A stretch of 64,000 nt of DNA from Chryseobacterium daecheongense (GTDB taxonomy: Bacteria > Bacteroidota > Bacteroidia > Flavobacteriales > Weeksellaceae). Below are positions 26,697 through 34,969 of this stretch, one piece after another. The notes beneath the pieces are model-generated. The model was not told where the DNA came from, searched no databases, and saw only the letters and a list, made by a program, of their open reading frames with translations. A program made the position numbers and the translations under genes. The DNA is taken from the NCBI RefSeq assembly GCF_003729955.1, contig NZ_RJTX01000001.1, forward strand, positions 682,001 through 746,000, given 5' to 3'. Each line of letters starts with the position of its first letter. Position 1 is the stretch's first letter.

Positions 26697-26727
26697 TTGC
26701 ATATTACAAATATAATTTCTAATTTTG
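26697..26727 (+). promoter_or_regulatory. Promoter of rpsF-rpsR
   Basis: TTG (26697-26699), 20 bases, then TAATTTTG (26720-26727): a full Bacteroidota-type promoter 34 bases upstream of the ATG. Confidence 0.8.
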
Positions 26728-26761
26728 CACCTCGAAATAATTAACAAATTTATTTAACATT

Positions 26762-27103
26762 ATGAACAATTACGAAACTGTTTTCATTTTAACTCCCGTT
26801 CTATCTGATGCACAGGTGGAGGAAGCAGTGAACAAGTATGTAGATCTTTTAAAAGAAAAGAACTGCGAAATCGTTGCTAAAGAAAACTGGGGATTAAAAA
26901 AATTAGCTTATCCGATCCAATTGAAAAAGAACGGATTCTACACTTTGATCGAGTTTAAAGGTGAAGGTACTATCGTTGCTGATCTAGAATTAGCTTTCAA
27001 ACGTGACGAAAGAGTAATCCGTTACCTTACTACAAAACTAGACAAGCATGCTGTTGAGTACGCTGTAACTAGAAGAGCTAAAGTAAAAGCTGCTAAAGCT
27101 TAA
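26762..27103 (+). CDS. rpsF: 30S ribosomal protein S6
   Basis: A 113-residue S6, which binds S18 on the 30S platform. [20 protein letters not shown] is the family N-terminus, and the C-terminal basic tail ([10 protein letters not shown]) is typical. First gene of the S6-S18(-L9) group. Confidence 0.98.
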   Translation: MNNYETVFILTPVLSDAQVEEAVNKYVDLLKEKNCEIVAKENWGLKKLAYPIQLKKNGFYTLIEFKGEGTIVADLELAFKRDERVIRYLTTKLDKHAVEYAVTRRAKVKAAKA

Positions 27104-27135
27104 TTATTAACCCAATTTATTAAAACAGACAAGAC

Positions 27136-27438
27136 ATGGCAATAGATGAAATGGCTAAACAAGCCTCAGCTGGAGGAGAATCAGAAGTAAAATTCCTTAC
27201 TCCGCTTGATATCAATACAAAATCTGAAAAGAAATATTGTAGATTCAAAAAATACGGAATTAAGCACGTAGATTATAAAGATGCTGATTTCTTATTACAA
27301 TTCGTAAACGAACAAGGTAAAATCTTACCAAGAAGATACACTGGAACTTCTTTAAAATATCAAAGAAAAGTTTCTGCTGCTATCAAAAGAGCTAGACACT
27401 TAGCTTTATTACCATACGTAGCTGACTTATTAAAGTAA
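27136..27438 (+). CDS. rpsR: 30S ribosomal protein S18
   Basis: A 100-residue S18 with an N-terminal extension (1-30) before the core [20 protein letters not shown] and the [25 protein letters not shown]-binding segment (positions 57-77 approximately). The single cysteine in KYCRF does not form a zinc ribbon, so this is not the four-cysteine form. It follows rpsF by 32 bases. Confidence 0.98.
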   Translation: MAIDEMAKQASAGGESEVKFLTPLDINTKSEKKYCRFKKYGIKHVDYKDADFLLQFVNEQGKILPRRYTGTSLKYQRKVSAAIKRARHLALLPYVADLLK

Positions 27439-27457
27439 GATATAAAGAAACAAGAAG

Positions 27458-27493
27458 AAAGAGAAAAGATTCCGGTCTTTTTCTCTTTTTTTA
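27458..27493 (+). terminator. Terminator or attenuator between rpsR and rplI
   Basis: A/G-rich arm AAAGAGAAAAGA (27458-27469) pairs with TCTTTTTCTCTTT (27476-27488, one bulged T) and runs into a T tract. I see no TAnnTTTG promoter between it and rplI, so partial read-through is likely. A second small GC-rich element, CCCGGAAACTCCGG, follows near 27535-27550. Confidence 0.7.
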
Positions 27494-27578
27494 AGTTGCT
27501 GAATTAATTAATAAATTCTAACGATGTGAAGAGAGCCCGGAAACTCCGGAACTCGGAACACTAAAACGGACAACAACA

Positions 27579-28082
27579 ATGGAAATTATCCTAAAAAAAG
27601 ACGTAGAAAACTTAGGACTTGAGTTTGATACAGTAAACGTAAAGCCAGGTTATGCTAGAAACTTCTTAATCCCTCAAGGATTTGCACTTTTAGCTACACC
27701 TAAAAACAAAGCTGCTTTAGAAGCTACATTAGAAGCTAGAAAAGAAGAAGAAGCTAAATTAATCGCTGCTGCTAACGCTGTAGTTGAGCAATTAAAGAAA
27801 ACTTCTATCACAATCCCTGCAAAAGTAGGTTCTGGTGACAAATTATTCGGATCTATCAACAATGCTGATCTTGCTGCTGCTCTAGAAAAAGCGGGTGTAT
27901 CTGTAGATAAAAAATACATCAAAATCCCTGGAAGCACTATTAAAAGAACAGGTAAATTCTCTGCTCTTGTTAGACTTCACAGAAATGTTGAGTACAACTA
28001 CGAGTTTGACATCGTTTCTGATGCTCCGGTTGAAGCTGCTCCTGCTGCTAAAAAAGAAGAGGCTAAATCTGAAGAAGCTTAA
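27579..28082 (+). CDS. rplI: 50S ribosomal protein L9
   Basis: A 167-residue L9 with the N-terminal signature MEIILKKDVENLGLEFDTVNVKPGYARNFL (quoted here as ILKKDVENLGLE and VKPGYARNFLIPQ), a central helix rich in Ala/Glu/Lys, and a C-terminal domain (VGSGDKLFGSINNADL). The last 20 residues are an Ala/Glu/Lys tail. It lies 140 bases after rpsR, separated by a hairpin. Confidence 0.97.
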   Translation: MEIILKKDVENLGLEFDTVNVKPGYARNFLIPQGFALLATPKNKAALEATLEARKEEEAKLIAAANAVVEQLKKTSITIPAKVGSGDKLFGSINNADLAAALEKAGVSVDKKYIKIPGSTIKRTGKFSALVRLHRNVEYNYEFDIVSDAPVEAAPAAKKEEAKSEEA

Positions 28083-28110
28083 TCAACAGACGAGATTTTC
28101 TCAAAATATG

Positions 28111-28139
28111 AAACCACTTCAATTGAAGTGGTTTTTTTG
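28111..28139 (+). terminator. Strong terminator of rplI
   Basis: AAACCACTTC (28111-28120) pairs with GAAGTGGTTT (28125-28134) around AATT, followed by seven T residues. Confidence 0.92.
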
Positions 28140-28168
28140 TTACCTGTTATAAAACGGAGTCCTTAAAA

Positions 28169-28193
28169 ATAAAAACCGGGAATTTTCCCGGTT
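28169..28193 (-). terminator. Terminator of the thioredoxin-family gene
   Basis: Stem AACCGGGAA (28174-28182) with TTCCCGGTT (28185-28193), followed on the minus strand by TTTATTTTTA. Confidence 0.8.
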
Positions 28194-28199
28194 ATGTTT

Positions 28200-28769
28200 T
28201 TATGATTTAGGAGTCCAGCTACTGAAAAACTCTTTTACTTTTTCCAGGCTATATCCTTTTCCTTCTTCCAACACATCACTTTGCTGTACGTGGATCATCT
28301 TTCCATCTTTATCCAGAACAATAAATACTGGATATCCGAATTTCTCTCCGGGATTGCCATACTGGGCAAAAATCTTTTCATTTTTATTATCAGGAGAATA
28401 ATTAAGATGATAATACAGATAGTTCTGATCTACAAGTTCCTTTAATTCCGGTGTTGTCTGTACAAACTGATTAAACCTCAGACACCAGATACACCAGTTC
28501 CCTCCTGCCTGGATCATAATGTTCTTCTTCTCTTTCTTAGCTTTCGCGATCAGCTGATTAATATCTTTCTGTGCATCCGCTTTAGGATCATAAGGCTTCG
28601 GAAGCCTGGCTTTTTCTTCTGCTGCTTTTTTCTTAGCCTCTAACTCAGCGTTATCCGGTTTTACCAAAAGAGCCTTTTCTCCTGAGTTTCGTTCAGGAGT
28701 ATTTTTAATTTCCTGGGAAAAAGCAACTGTGCTTAGTAACAGGAAAGCGAATAATGACAATTTTTTCAT
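28200..28769 (-). CDS. Secreted thioredoxin-family protein
   Basis: A 189-residue periplasmic thiol-disulfide protein. A signal peptide (1-18, ending VAFSQ) is followed by a charged, Ala/Lys/Glu-rich segment (25-80) and a thioredoxin fold with the redox motif WCIWC (C93, C96). The cis-proline region is GYPVFIVLD. WCxWC fits the DsbE/thioredoxin_7-like group of periplasmic reductants more than DsbA. No obvious partner is adjacent. It is divergent from the lipid A acyltransferase gene. Confidence 0.88.
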   Translation of the reverse strand: MKKLSLFAFLLLSTVAFSQEIKNTPERNSGEKALLVKPDNAELEAKKKAAEEKARLPKPYDPKADAQKDINQLIAKAKKEKKNIMIQAGGNWCIWCLRFNQFVQTTPELKELVDQNYLYYHLNYSPDNKNEKIFAQYGNPGEKFGYPVFIVLDKDGKMIHVQQSDVLEEGKGYSLEKVKEFFSSWTPKS

Positions 28770-28833
28770 GCTTTAAAAATAAAAAAAATAATACTTAACA
28801 TCAGCAAAAATGAAACCATAATCATATAATCAC

Positions 28834-28841
28834 TAAATTTG
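28834..28841 (+). promoter_or_regulatory. -7 element of the acyltransferase gene, next to its start codon
   Basis: TAAATTTG ends 8 bases before the ATG at 28850, so transcription would start at or near the start codon. Confidence 0.5.
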
Positions 28842-28849
28842 TACGTTTT

Positions 28850-29734
28850 ATGAATTTCTTAATAAAAATACTATATCTCATATCCAAGCTGCCGCTCAAA
28901 ATATTATATATTTTCTCGGATATTATATTTTTTCTGAATCATTATATTGTAGGATACAGAAAAAAAGTGATCACACAGAATATAAAGAACTCTTTCCCTA
29001 ATAAATCCGACGAGGAAATCAAAGAAATACGGAAAAAATTTTATCGCAATTTCTCTGATTACCTGGTGGAAACAGTAAAGTCATTCAGCATTTCCGAAAC
29101 CGAATCCAGGGTAAGGATGCAGCACATTAACCAGGATTTATTTCATGAAGCCAAGAAGGAAGGGAAAAACATTATTCTTTTGGCAGGACATGTCTTTAAC
29201 TGGGAATGGATCAATGCTTTGGCCAAAATCATTCCTCAAGACCACTGTCACCCGGTTTACAGAAAAGTAAACAGTGAATTTTGGGAGAATCAAATGAAAA
29301 AAGTCCGCAATAAGTTCGGAAATGAAGCATTAGAAGCCAATGAAGTTATCCTGAATATTTTCAGATCAAAAAACGATGGAAGTTCTGCTTATATGTTTGT
29401 GGCGGATCAAACTCCCCATTTCGCTCATATTACTTATGGCCTGGAATTTCTTAATCAAAGAACACCTGTTTTTACGGGATACGACAGATTGGCCACAAGG
29501 ATGGATCTTATTTTCATCTATTGTGAAATGAAGAAGGTAAAACGGGGATTCTATCAGGTAAATTATCATAGGATTTATCCGGATGGAGAAAAATTTGTAG
29601 AGCATGAAGTTGTGAAGAAATTCCATAAATTACTGGAAAACACCTTACACAAACGTCCTGACAATTATCTCTGGTCACATAGAAAATGGAAATATAAAGA
29701 CTCCATTAAAAACTTCGATTCTGAAAAAGTATAA
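28850..29734 (+). CDS. Lipid A biosynthesis acyltransferase (LpxL/HtrB family)
   Basis: A 294-residue membrane-associated acyltransferase that adds a secondary acyl chain to lipid A precursors. The catalytic H-x4-E motif is in AGHVFNWEW (H..E), and the family's SDYLVETVKSF, VADQTPHF and FTGYDRLATRM segments follow. An N-terminal hydrophobic anchor (about 1-30) precedes the catalytic domain. The glycosyltransferase follows after 3 bases, so the two are one transcript concerned with envelope lipids or glycans. Confidence 0.92.
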   Translation: MNFLIKILYLISKLPLKILYIFSDIIFFLNHYIVGYRKKVITQNIKNSFPNKSDEEIKEIRKKFYRNFSDYLVETVKSFSISETESRVRMQHINQDLFHEAKKEGKNIILLAGHVFNWEWINALAKIIPQDHCHPVYRKVNSEFWENQMKKVRNKFGNEALEANEVILNIFRSKNDGSSAYMFVADQTPHFAHITYGLEFLNQRTPVFTGYDRLATRMDLIFIYCEMKKVKRGFYQVNYHRIYPDGEKFVEHEVVKKFHKLLENTLHKRPDNYLWSHRKWKYKDSIKNFDSEKV

Positions 29735-29737
29735 ATC

Positions 29738-30706
29738 ATGTCTGAAAGATTAGCAATCGTCATATTAAACTGGAATGGTAAAACCTGGCTGGAAAAATTT
29801 TTGCCCAGTGTGATCCGTTTTTCAGAAAAAGCCAAAGTATATGTCATTGATAACCTTTCCACAGACGATTCAGTGCCTTATTTACAGGCTAACTTTCCGG
29901 ATGTAGGAATTGTTATCAACAATCAAAATTACGGCTTTGCAGGCGGTTATAATGAAGGTTTAAAGAAGATCAATGCTGAGTATTACTGTTTATTGAATTC
30001 CGATGTTGAAGTTACAGAAAACTGGACCAGTCCTGTATTAGGTTTATTTGAAAGAAACTCTGAAATTGCAGCAATACAGCCGAAAATTTTATCTTATCAA
30101 AATAAAAATTTCTTTGAATTTGCAGGAGCCGGAGGCGGCTTGATTGATAATTTAGGATACCCTTATTGCAGAGGACGTATTTTTGATGATCTGGAGGAAG
30201 ATAAAGGACAATATGATGATGAGACGGAAATTTTCTGGGCTTCAGGCTGTTGTTTATTTATCCGTTCTAAAGATTTCTGGGAACAGAATGGTTTTGATGC
30301 GAGATTTTTTGCTCATCAGGAAGAAATTGACCTCTGCTGGAGATTGATCAATACCGGGAAGAAAATATATTATACGGGAAAATCTAAAGTGTATCATGTA
30401 GGCGGCGGTACACTGAATAAACAGAATGCTCAAAAGACTTATTTAAATATCAGGAATAATCTTTCCATGATGTTGAAAAACCTGCCTTTTCCTCAATTGA
30501 TCTGGCTGATATTTTTCAGGCTTTGCTTAGATGGTGTTGCCGGGATTTATTTTGGGGTTAAAAACGGATTTCCTCATCTCTGGGCTGTGGTAAGAGCACA
30601 TTTCAGCTTTTATGGGCAGGCTGTCCAAACCTGGAAGCTTCGCCAGTCATCCCAAAAACATCAATTCTATCAGTCAAAGTGGCTGATTTTCAAACATTTT
30701 CTTTAG
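29738..30706 (+). CDS. Family 2 glycosyltransferase
   Basis: A 322-residue inverting GT2 (GT-A fold). The nucleotide-sugar site is visible as VIDNLSTDDSV near 35, the metal-binding motif as LNSDVEV, and FWASGCCLFIRSKDFWEQNG holds the acceptor-domain segment (with an ED-like pair later in HQEEIDLCWRL). The C-terminus has a hydrophobic segment (about 250-270, LIWLIFFRLCLDGVAGIY) that could associate with the membrane. Rhamnosyl/galactosyl transferases of this type work on LPS or surface glycans; the acceptor is unknown. Confidence 0.9.
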   Translation: MSERLAIVILNWNGKTWLEKFLPSVIRFSEKAKVYVIDNLSTDDSVPYLQANFPDVGIVINNQNYGFAGGYNEGLKKINAEYYCLLNSDVEVTENWTSPVLGLFERNSEIAAIQPKILSYQNKNFFEFAGAGGGLIDNLGYPYCRGRIFDDLEEDKGQYDDETEIFWASGCCLFIRSKDFWEQNGFDARFFAHQEEIDLCWRLINTGKKIYYTGKSKVYHVGGGTLNKQNAQKTYLNIRNNLSMMLKNLPFPQLIWLIFFRLCLDGVAGIYFGVKNGFPHLWAVVRAHFSFYGQAVQTWKLRQSSQKHQFYQSKWLIFKHFL

Positions 30707-30945
30707 TCCAGAATATCCATATAGGATGATGAATCTAATTTTTAAACTTTGGGTTTAAAAACCTACCGGTGTGTCTGTTATTTCTCATTTTTCACCTTGT
30801 GGTATAACTGCTCTATTTATGATAAAACATTGAAATATGAATATTTAACAATAAAATATTCACAAATAATTCAAAATAAATAATAAAAATTTTATATTTA
30901 CACCATAATAATAATTAATTTTTATTAAAAATAATCTAATAGTAA

Positions 30946-31776
30946 ATGTATACAATAACAGATCAGTTAAAAGATATGGGATTCAGTATCAACCCATTAG
31001 ATTATATCATAAAGAGAAACAACAATCACAGGCATTTTAATACGTTAGATTATTTCTGTATATTTATTGTATTGCAGGACCTGGATTTACTCGTTGAAAA
31101 CATTTTTCACAGCATAAAAGCAGGTAATATTGTTTTCATCGGTCCTCAGAAAAACATCACATTTGGAGAGAGTAAAGGTCCGGAAATTTACCTTATCGCT
31201 TTTTCCTCCTGTTTTTATGAAAGATCAACCAAAGACAGCCTTTTCCTTAATTCTCAGCTTTTCTTCAATTATTCTTCTGATATATTTGTTGCCCCTTTTC
31301 ACAACAAAGAAGAAATGAAGGTGGTTTTTATGGAAAGAATGAAAAGCTTTCAGGAAAAAGATCAAAGTCTGTATGTAGCTGCTGCTCACAATGCTATTGA
31401 AAGATTAATGCTGGATGCTTTTCTGCATATTCCTCCTGAAGAAATCAAAAAAGATTATAATTTCGAATACCTATATTACGTCAATAAGTTTAAAGTCATT
31501 TTGCAAAGGGATTATAAAAAGGCAAAGAAAGTATCTTATTATGCGAATGAACTTAATATAACTTCCAGGAAACTGACGGAAATGACGGAGTATATTTTCG
31601 GTAAAACTGCTAAGCAGCTTATTATTGAAAAGCTTATCACCGAGTTTGAAAAAGCCATCAATTTTTCCAATCATACCATTTCTGAAATCTCTTATGAGCT
31701 GGGATTCAGCGACGAAGGAAATTTCAGCAATTTTATAAAAAAACATGCTGGAAAATATCCCTCCGAAATGAAATAA
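30946..31776 (+). CDS. AraC-family transcriptional regulator of the fimbrial-like operon
   Basis: A 276-residue protein with a C-terminal AraC helix-turn-helix domain (about 180-276: YYANELNITSRKLTEMTEYIFGKTAKQLI and TISEISYELGFSDEGNFSNFIKKHAGKYPSEM, the second containing the conserved GFSDxxNFSxxFKKxxGxxPSEx pattern). The N-terminal 165 residues form a cupin-like sensing domain (VFIGPQKNITFG). It is 48 bases upstream of the first subunit-like gene in the same direction, so it is the likely activator of the operon, a common arrangement with fimbrial genes in other phyla. The gap to it shares a short motif with the region at 32381-32444. Confidence 0.88.
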   Translation: MYTITDQLKDMGFSINPLDYIIKRNNNHRHFNTLDYFCIFIVLQDLDLLVENIFHSIKAGNIVFIGPQKNITFGESKGPEIYLIAFSSCFYERSTKDSLFLNSQLFFNYSSDIFVAPFHNKEEMKVVFMERMKSFQEKDQSLYVAAAHNAIERLMLDAFLHIPPEEIKKDYNFEYLYYVNKFKVILQRDYKKAKKVSYYANELNITSRKLTEMTEYIFGKTAKQLIIEKLITEFEKAINFSNHTISEISYELGFSDEGNFSNFIKKHAGKYPSEMK

Positions 31777-31824
31777 ATTGTATATTTACCTAAGTAACCG
31801 TTTGGTGAAAAATCTTAGGGAAAT

Positions 31825-32229
31825 ATGCTTACCAGGTTTTTAATCATCACTTTCATGTTTGCTTTTGCTGCTATTTCCGCACAGGCAAATGATCGTTTGC
31901 AATTAAATATCCGCTTGCACCCTATCCAAACTCTTACTATTAGTGATACAGAATCCAATCCTGATAATAAAGAAATTCTGTCTCCTGAATATATTACGGT
32001 ATCCAGCGCATCTGCATTTCAGGTAAAGGTAAAGCGTGAAAGCTACAGCAATAAAAAAGAAGATACCAAAAAACATCATGTCCCTAATGAATATAATCTT
32101 ATCAGTCATTCAAAAGGCGTCATGCATAAAAAATATAATATAGATAAACCTATAGAAAATATCATAAAAGAAACAGAAAATACTACAACTGAGAATAATC
32201 TTTTAGTATTCACTATTATTTCGAAATAA
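31825..32229 (+). CDS. Secreted fimbrial-subunit-like protein, smaller paralogue
   Basis: A 134-residue exported protein with a signal peptide (1-20, ending ISAQ). It aligns with the next gene's product over most of its length: NIRLHPIQTL versus NVRLKPIQTL, SASAFQVKVKRES versus STGGFQVKVKSA, and LLVFTIISK versus ELTYTIVSQ at the end. The middle is shorter and charged (KKEDTKKHH). The pattern of two beta sheets with a terminal strand matches a single pilin-like domain. It may be a minor or anchor subunit, or a decayed copy; the charged middle favours divergence rather than recent duplication. Confidence 0.72.
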   Translation: MLTRFLIITFMFAFAAISAQANDRLQLNIRLHPIQTLTISDTESNPDNKEILSPEYITVSSASAFQVKVKRESYSNKKEDTKKHHVPNEYNLISHSKGVMHKKYNIDKPIENIIKETENTTTENNLLVFTIISK

Positions 32230-32542
32230 ATTTTCTGTTCAATTTGTAAAAAATAACTATGCTAAGAATAACAATATTGAATATTGTTCATTCACAACTT
32301 ATTATCAATTTCTTTTTATGGATAATATTATAGTATTTTTTATATTTTATCATTAAACTTATCATTTTCATATACCACATTTTGTCAATAATTCACAAAA
32401 TGAACCTATTTTTTACGGCCTTAATATTTGACAAAAATTACAAATTATAAGTATTTTTTCACAAAAGAGTATCTATTCTTTATCTCTACTTTTGCACCAT
32501 AAAAATTCAAATATACTTAACAAAAAAAAACATTATTTAACT
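32230..32542 (+). promoter_or_regulatory. Long AT-rich regulatory region ahead of the major subunit gene
   Basis: This 313-base gap has no gene. It holds a 9-bp palindrome, AACAATATTgAATATTGTT (32270-32288), two similar sites, TTTGTCAATAATTCACAAAA (32381-32400) and TTTGACAAAAATTACAAA (32427-32444), and a -7 element TACTTTTG (32487-32494) 48 bases before the ATG. No -33 TTG is evident, as expected for an activator-dependent promoter. Binding by the AraC protein is an inference. Confidence 0.5.
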
Positions 32543-33067
32543 ATGAAAAAATGTATTTTGGCTTCTTTTGCTCTAGTAGGATTCGTAACACTTAAAGCGC
32601 AACAAAACGTAACATTAAACGTAAGATTAAAACCAATCCAGACGCTTGTTGTAAATAACGCACAAAAAGTGGTTAATCTAGACTATGTAACAAAAGATGA
32701 TTATACTAATGGAGTAACTTCAGTAAACGCTGACCATTTAAGCATCTACAGTACAGGTGGATTCCAGGTAAAAGTAAAAAGTGCTAATGCAGCTTTACAA
32801 AACGGAAGTAAAAACATTCAGGCTAATACAATACAAATCAAAGCAACTGCTGGTTCTGATGCTGTAAACGGAGCTCAGTATGCACAAAATGTACAGCTAT
32901 CTGCTAACGAAACAACTTTAGTAACTTCCACTCACGGAGGTGTAGACAAAAAAATCAGCATTGAATATAAAGGTGCAGGAGCAAATGCTTATCTTGACAA
33001 TTATATTGCTGGACAGGATCCGACAGTATATACTACTGAATTAACCTATACTATTGTTTCTCAATAA
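32543..33067 (+). CDS. Secreted fimbrial-subunit-like protein, probable major subunit
   Basis: A 174-residue exported protein. The start at 32543 is chosen because it begins with the signal peptide MKKCILASFALVGFVTLKAQ; an ATG 51 bases upstream adds only a basic leader and precedes the likely RNA start region. The mature protein (from QQNVTLNVRLKPIQTLVV) is beta-rich with low-complexity Ala/Asn/Gln/Thr content, and ends in LTYTIVSQ, a possible donor strand. It aligns with the 134-residue protein and with the C-terminal half of the 339-residue protein. It has its own promoter element and is followed by a hairpin, both consistent with high expression. Confidence 0.78.
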   Translation: MKKCILASFALVGFVTLKAQQNVTLNVRLKPIQTLVVNNAQKVVNLDYVTKDDYTNGVTSVNADHLSIYSTGGFQVKVKSANAALQNGSKNIQANTIQIKATAGSDAVNGAQYAQNVQLSANETTLVTSTHGGVDKKISIEYKGAGANAYLDNYIAGQDPTVYTTELTYTIVSQ

Positions 33068-33093
33068 TATAACTCTAATATAGAAAAACTGAA

Positions 33094-33130
33094 AAGTGTT
33101 GTGATTATATTACAACACTTATCTTTTGTT
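33094..33130 (+). terminator. Hairpin between the major subunit and chaperone genes
   Basis: A perfect 9-bp stem, AAGTGTTGT (33094-33102) with ACAACACTT (33112-33120), followed by a T-rich tail (ATCTTTTGTTTTTT). It can act as a partial terminator or 3'-end stabiliser for the subunit mRNA, as in other fimbrial operons. The next ATG is only 30 bases further on. Confidence 0.75.
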
Positions 33131-33149
33131 TTTTACGATCAATTCTGTT

Positions 33150-33950
33150 ATGAAAAAACTGTTTTTGTCTTTTCTATATATAATCTGTGCCTATTTTTCA
33201 ACCGGATACGCGCAGACCGGAGTTTCCGTTTCTCCGCCAAGAGTGTATTTTGAGTCTGATCCAGGAAATAGTAATACCCAGAAAGTTACCGTTACTAACG
33301 TAAGCACAAAGAACTCTCTGGATTTCGCCGTAAGCCTGGGAGATTGGGAGTATGACCAGAAAGGGGAAAATGTAATGTATCCCGCCAATACCCTCCCAAC
33401 ATCATGCACAAGCTGGGTTACTATAAAAAAGGAGGATAATTATTTTACATTAGCCCCTGGTGAAAGAAGGGATATTGATATTACCATTACTGTTCCGAAT
33501 AAGCTAACAGATAAATCACCGGTATCTACTGCTGTTTTATATGTAAGTCAGATGAATCCTGTAGATGATGTAGACAGCAAAGGAGCCCATATAAAAGTAA
33601 GTATCCGTTCCGGGATAAAGCTTTTCCATAAATTGCCTTCCGCTAAAAACAAAAAGCTTGAGATTGAAAACCTGGTTTATAATCAGCCTAAAAATACGCT
33701 TGATCTGTTTTTTGAAAATCAGGGAGATGTATGGACAGACGGGAAAGTATACACAGACCTTGTTAATACACAGAACGGGAAAAAGACAACGCTAGAATCT
33801 GTTGTTTTTTATACAATGCCGGGAAATAAAAGAGAAATGAATATTTCTCTTCCTACCACACTTGAAAAAGGAAAATACACAGCTTCGATCATGCTTGATT
33901 ACGGAGATAACAACTTGGAAATGGGAGAATTAAATTTCACCTATGAGTAA
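33150..33950 (+). CDS. PapD-like periplasmic fimbrial chaperone
   Basis: A 266-residue exported protein (start 33150: MKKLFLSFLYIICAYFSTGYAQ is a signal peptide; an upstream ATG at 33126 would only lengthen it). The mature part has two Ig-like domains. Domain 1 opens VSVSPPRVYFE, with an Arg at the place of the subunit-anchoring arginine of PapD, then TQKVTVTNVS and SPVSTAVLYVSQM. The boundary strand SIRSGIKLFHK resembles the IKLFYRP signature of PapD-type chaperones. Domain 2 ends LDYGDNNLEMGELNFTYE. It stands between a subunit gene and the tip/usher genes, as in chaperone-usher operons. Family assignment is by motif and context, not search. Confidence 0.75.
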   Translation: MKKLFLSFLYIICAYFSTGYAQTGVSVSPPRVYFESDPGNSNTQKVTVTNVSTKNSLDFAVSLGDWEYDQKGENVMYPANTLPTSCTSWVTIKKEDNYFTLAPGERRDIDITITVPNKLTDKSPVSTAVLYVSQMNPVDDVDSKGAHIKVSIRSGIKLFHKLPSAKNKKLEIENLVYNQPKNTLDLFFENQGDVWTDGKVYTDLVNTQNGKKTTLESVVFYTMPGNKREMNISLPTTLEKGKYTASIMLDYGDNNLEMGELNFTYE

Positions 33951-34962
33951 GAAATTTGTCTTTATTTTACTGCTTCTTTCCGTTAATTGTTTCTCACAGG
34001 TGTATTACAGCTCATGGATCAACAGCTATTTACAGATCAATTCTTATAACGGAAACACTAATCCTGATGCATATACGCTTACTTTTGCGGGTAACGGAAA
34101 TATTAATGTTCCCTATTGGAGGCTGTCTGTAAAATTAAAACAGCCTATTACCTCCATTTTCGGAAATTATGTTATTCCGGCCAATAAAATTTCATTCCAG
34201 CCGGTTTCAACATCAGGTCAGGCTTATCCTAATCCTATCCCTTCCATTCCACAGATCGGAATGCCATTGAATGTTTTTTTACAGGAAGGTTCAGAAGTTT
34301 TCTTAGTACCACAATCCAATGCAGCATTGTACAACCATCCCGCAAGCCTACTCGGCTATTATAATTTTCAGCTGAAATACAGCATGAGTGTTGCAGGAGG
34401 AGCCTATTTGGGCAATTATCCTGCATGGACAGTCTTTACTGCTCCCCTACAGTTTACCGCATATGATCAGTATAACAATATTATTGGTAAAGCTGACCAT
34501 TATTTTCAGTTTCAGATCGGTACGCTTTCAGGAACACCGCCACCGGAAATGTCTTTGAAATTGAGTGCTAATGCCGTAAATGGAGCATTGGAATTTAAAA
34601 GTATGGGAGATTATGTCAACGGGGTAAGTGTAACGTATTCCAATGCATTGATTGTAAGCAGCAATACAAATTATCAGATTAAAATGAAATCTCTGCAGGG
34701 TCAATTTACCTCTGCCGCCGGGAATACGATTCCTCTGAATGCCGTCAAGCTGACTTTAAGCCCCACTTCGCAAAATAATGGAAATGTGTATCCGGTCTCA
34801 TTAAGTGCTTCGCCGCAGCTTATTGCTACCGGAAGCTCCACTCAGGGATCGAGTGTGTACTATGACATCAAATATTTTACGGGATCTAATGATGAAAGGC
34901 TTATTGATGCAAAATCCGAAGACTATTCTACTACTATTCAATACGAGATAACTCCCCAATAA
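33943..34962 (+). CDS. Two-domain secreted protein, probable fimbrial tip subunit
   Basis: A 339-residue exported protein (signal peptide 1-18, ending CFSQ). The N-terminal domain (about 20-200), with GNINVPYWRLSVKLKQP and SLLGYYNFQLKYSMSV, matches nothing I recognise. The C-terminal domain (about 205-339) aligns with the major subunit: DYVNGVSVTYSNALIVSSN versus DYTNGVTSVNADHLSIYS, NYQIKMKSLQGQF versus FQVKVKSANAAL, and TIQYEITPQ at the end. An unrelated N-terminal domain on a pilin domain is the layout of tip adhesins such as FimH and CooD. Its start overlaps the chaperone's end by 8 bases, so translation is coupled. Confidence 0.72.
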   Translation: MSKKFVFILLLLSVNCFSQVYYSSWINSYLQINSYNGNTNPDAYTLTFAGNGNINVPYWRLSVKLKQPITSIFGNYVIPANKISFQPVSTSGQAYPNPIPSIPQIGMPLNVFLQEGSEVFLVPQSNAALYNHPASLLGYYNFQLKYSMSVAGGAYLGNYPAWTVFTAPLQFTAYDQYNNIIGKADHYFQFQIGTLSGTPPPEMSLKLSANAVNGALEFKSMGDYVNGVSVTYSNALIVSSNTNYQIKMKSLQGQFTSAAGNTIPLNAVKLTLSPTSQNNGNVYPVSLSASPQLIATGSSTQGSSVYYDIKYFTGSNDERLIDAKSEDYSTTIQYEITPQ

Positions 34963-34969
34963 ATCTATA

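Noticed and set aside
30739..30761. Hairpin TTTTTAAAC/GTTTAAAAA as a terminator of the glycosyltransferase gene
   Set aside because: The stem is nearly all A-T and lacks a following T-run.
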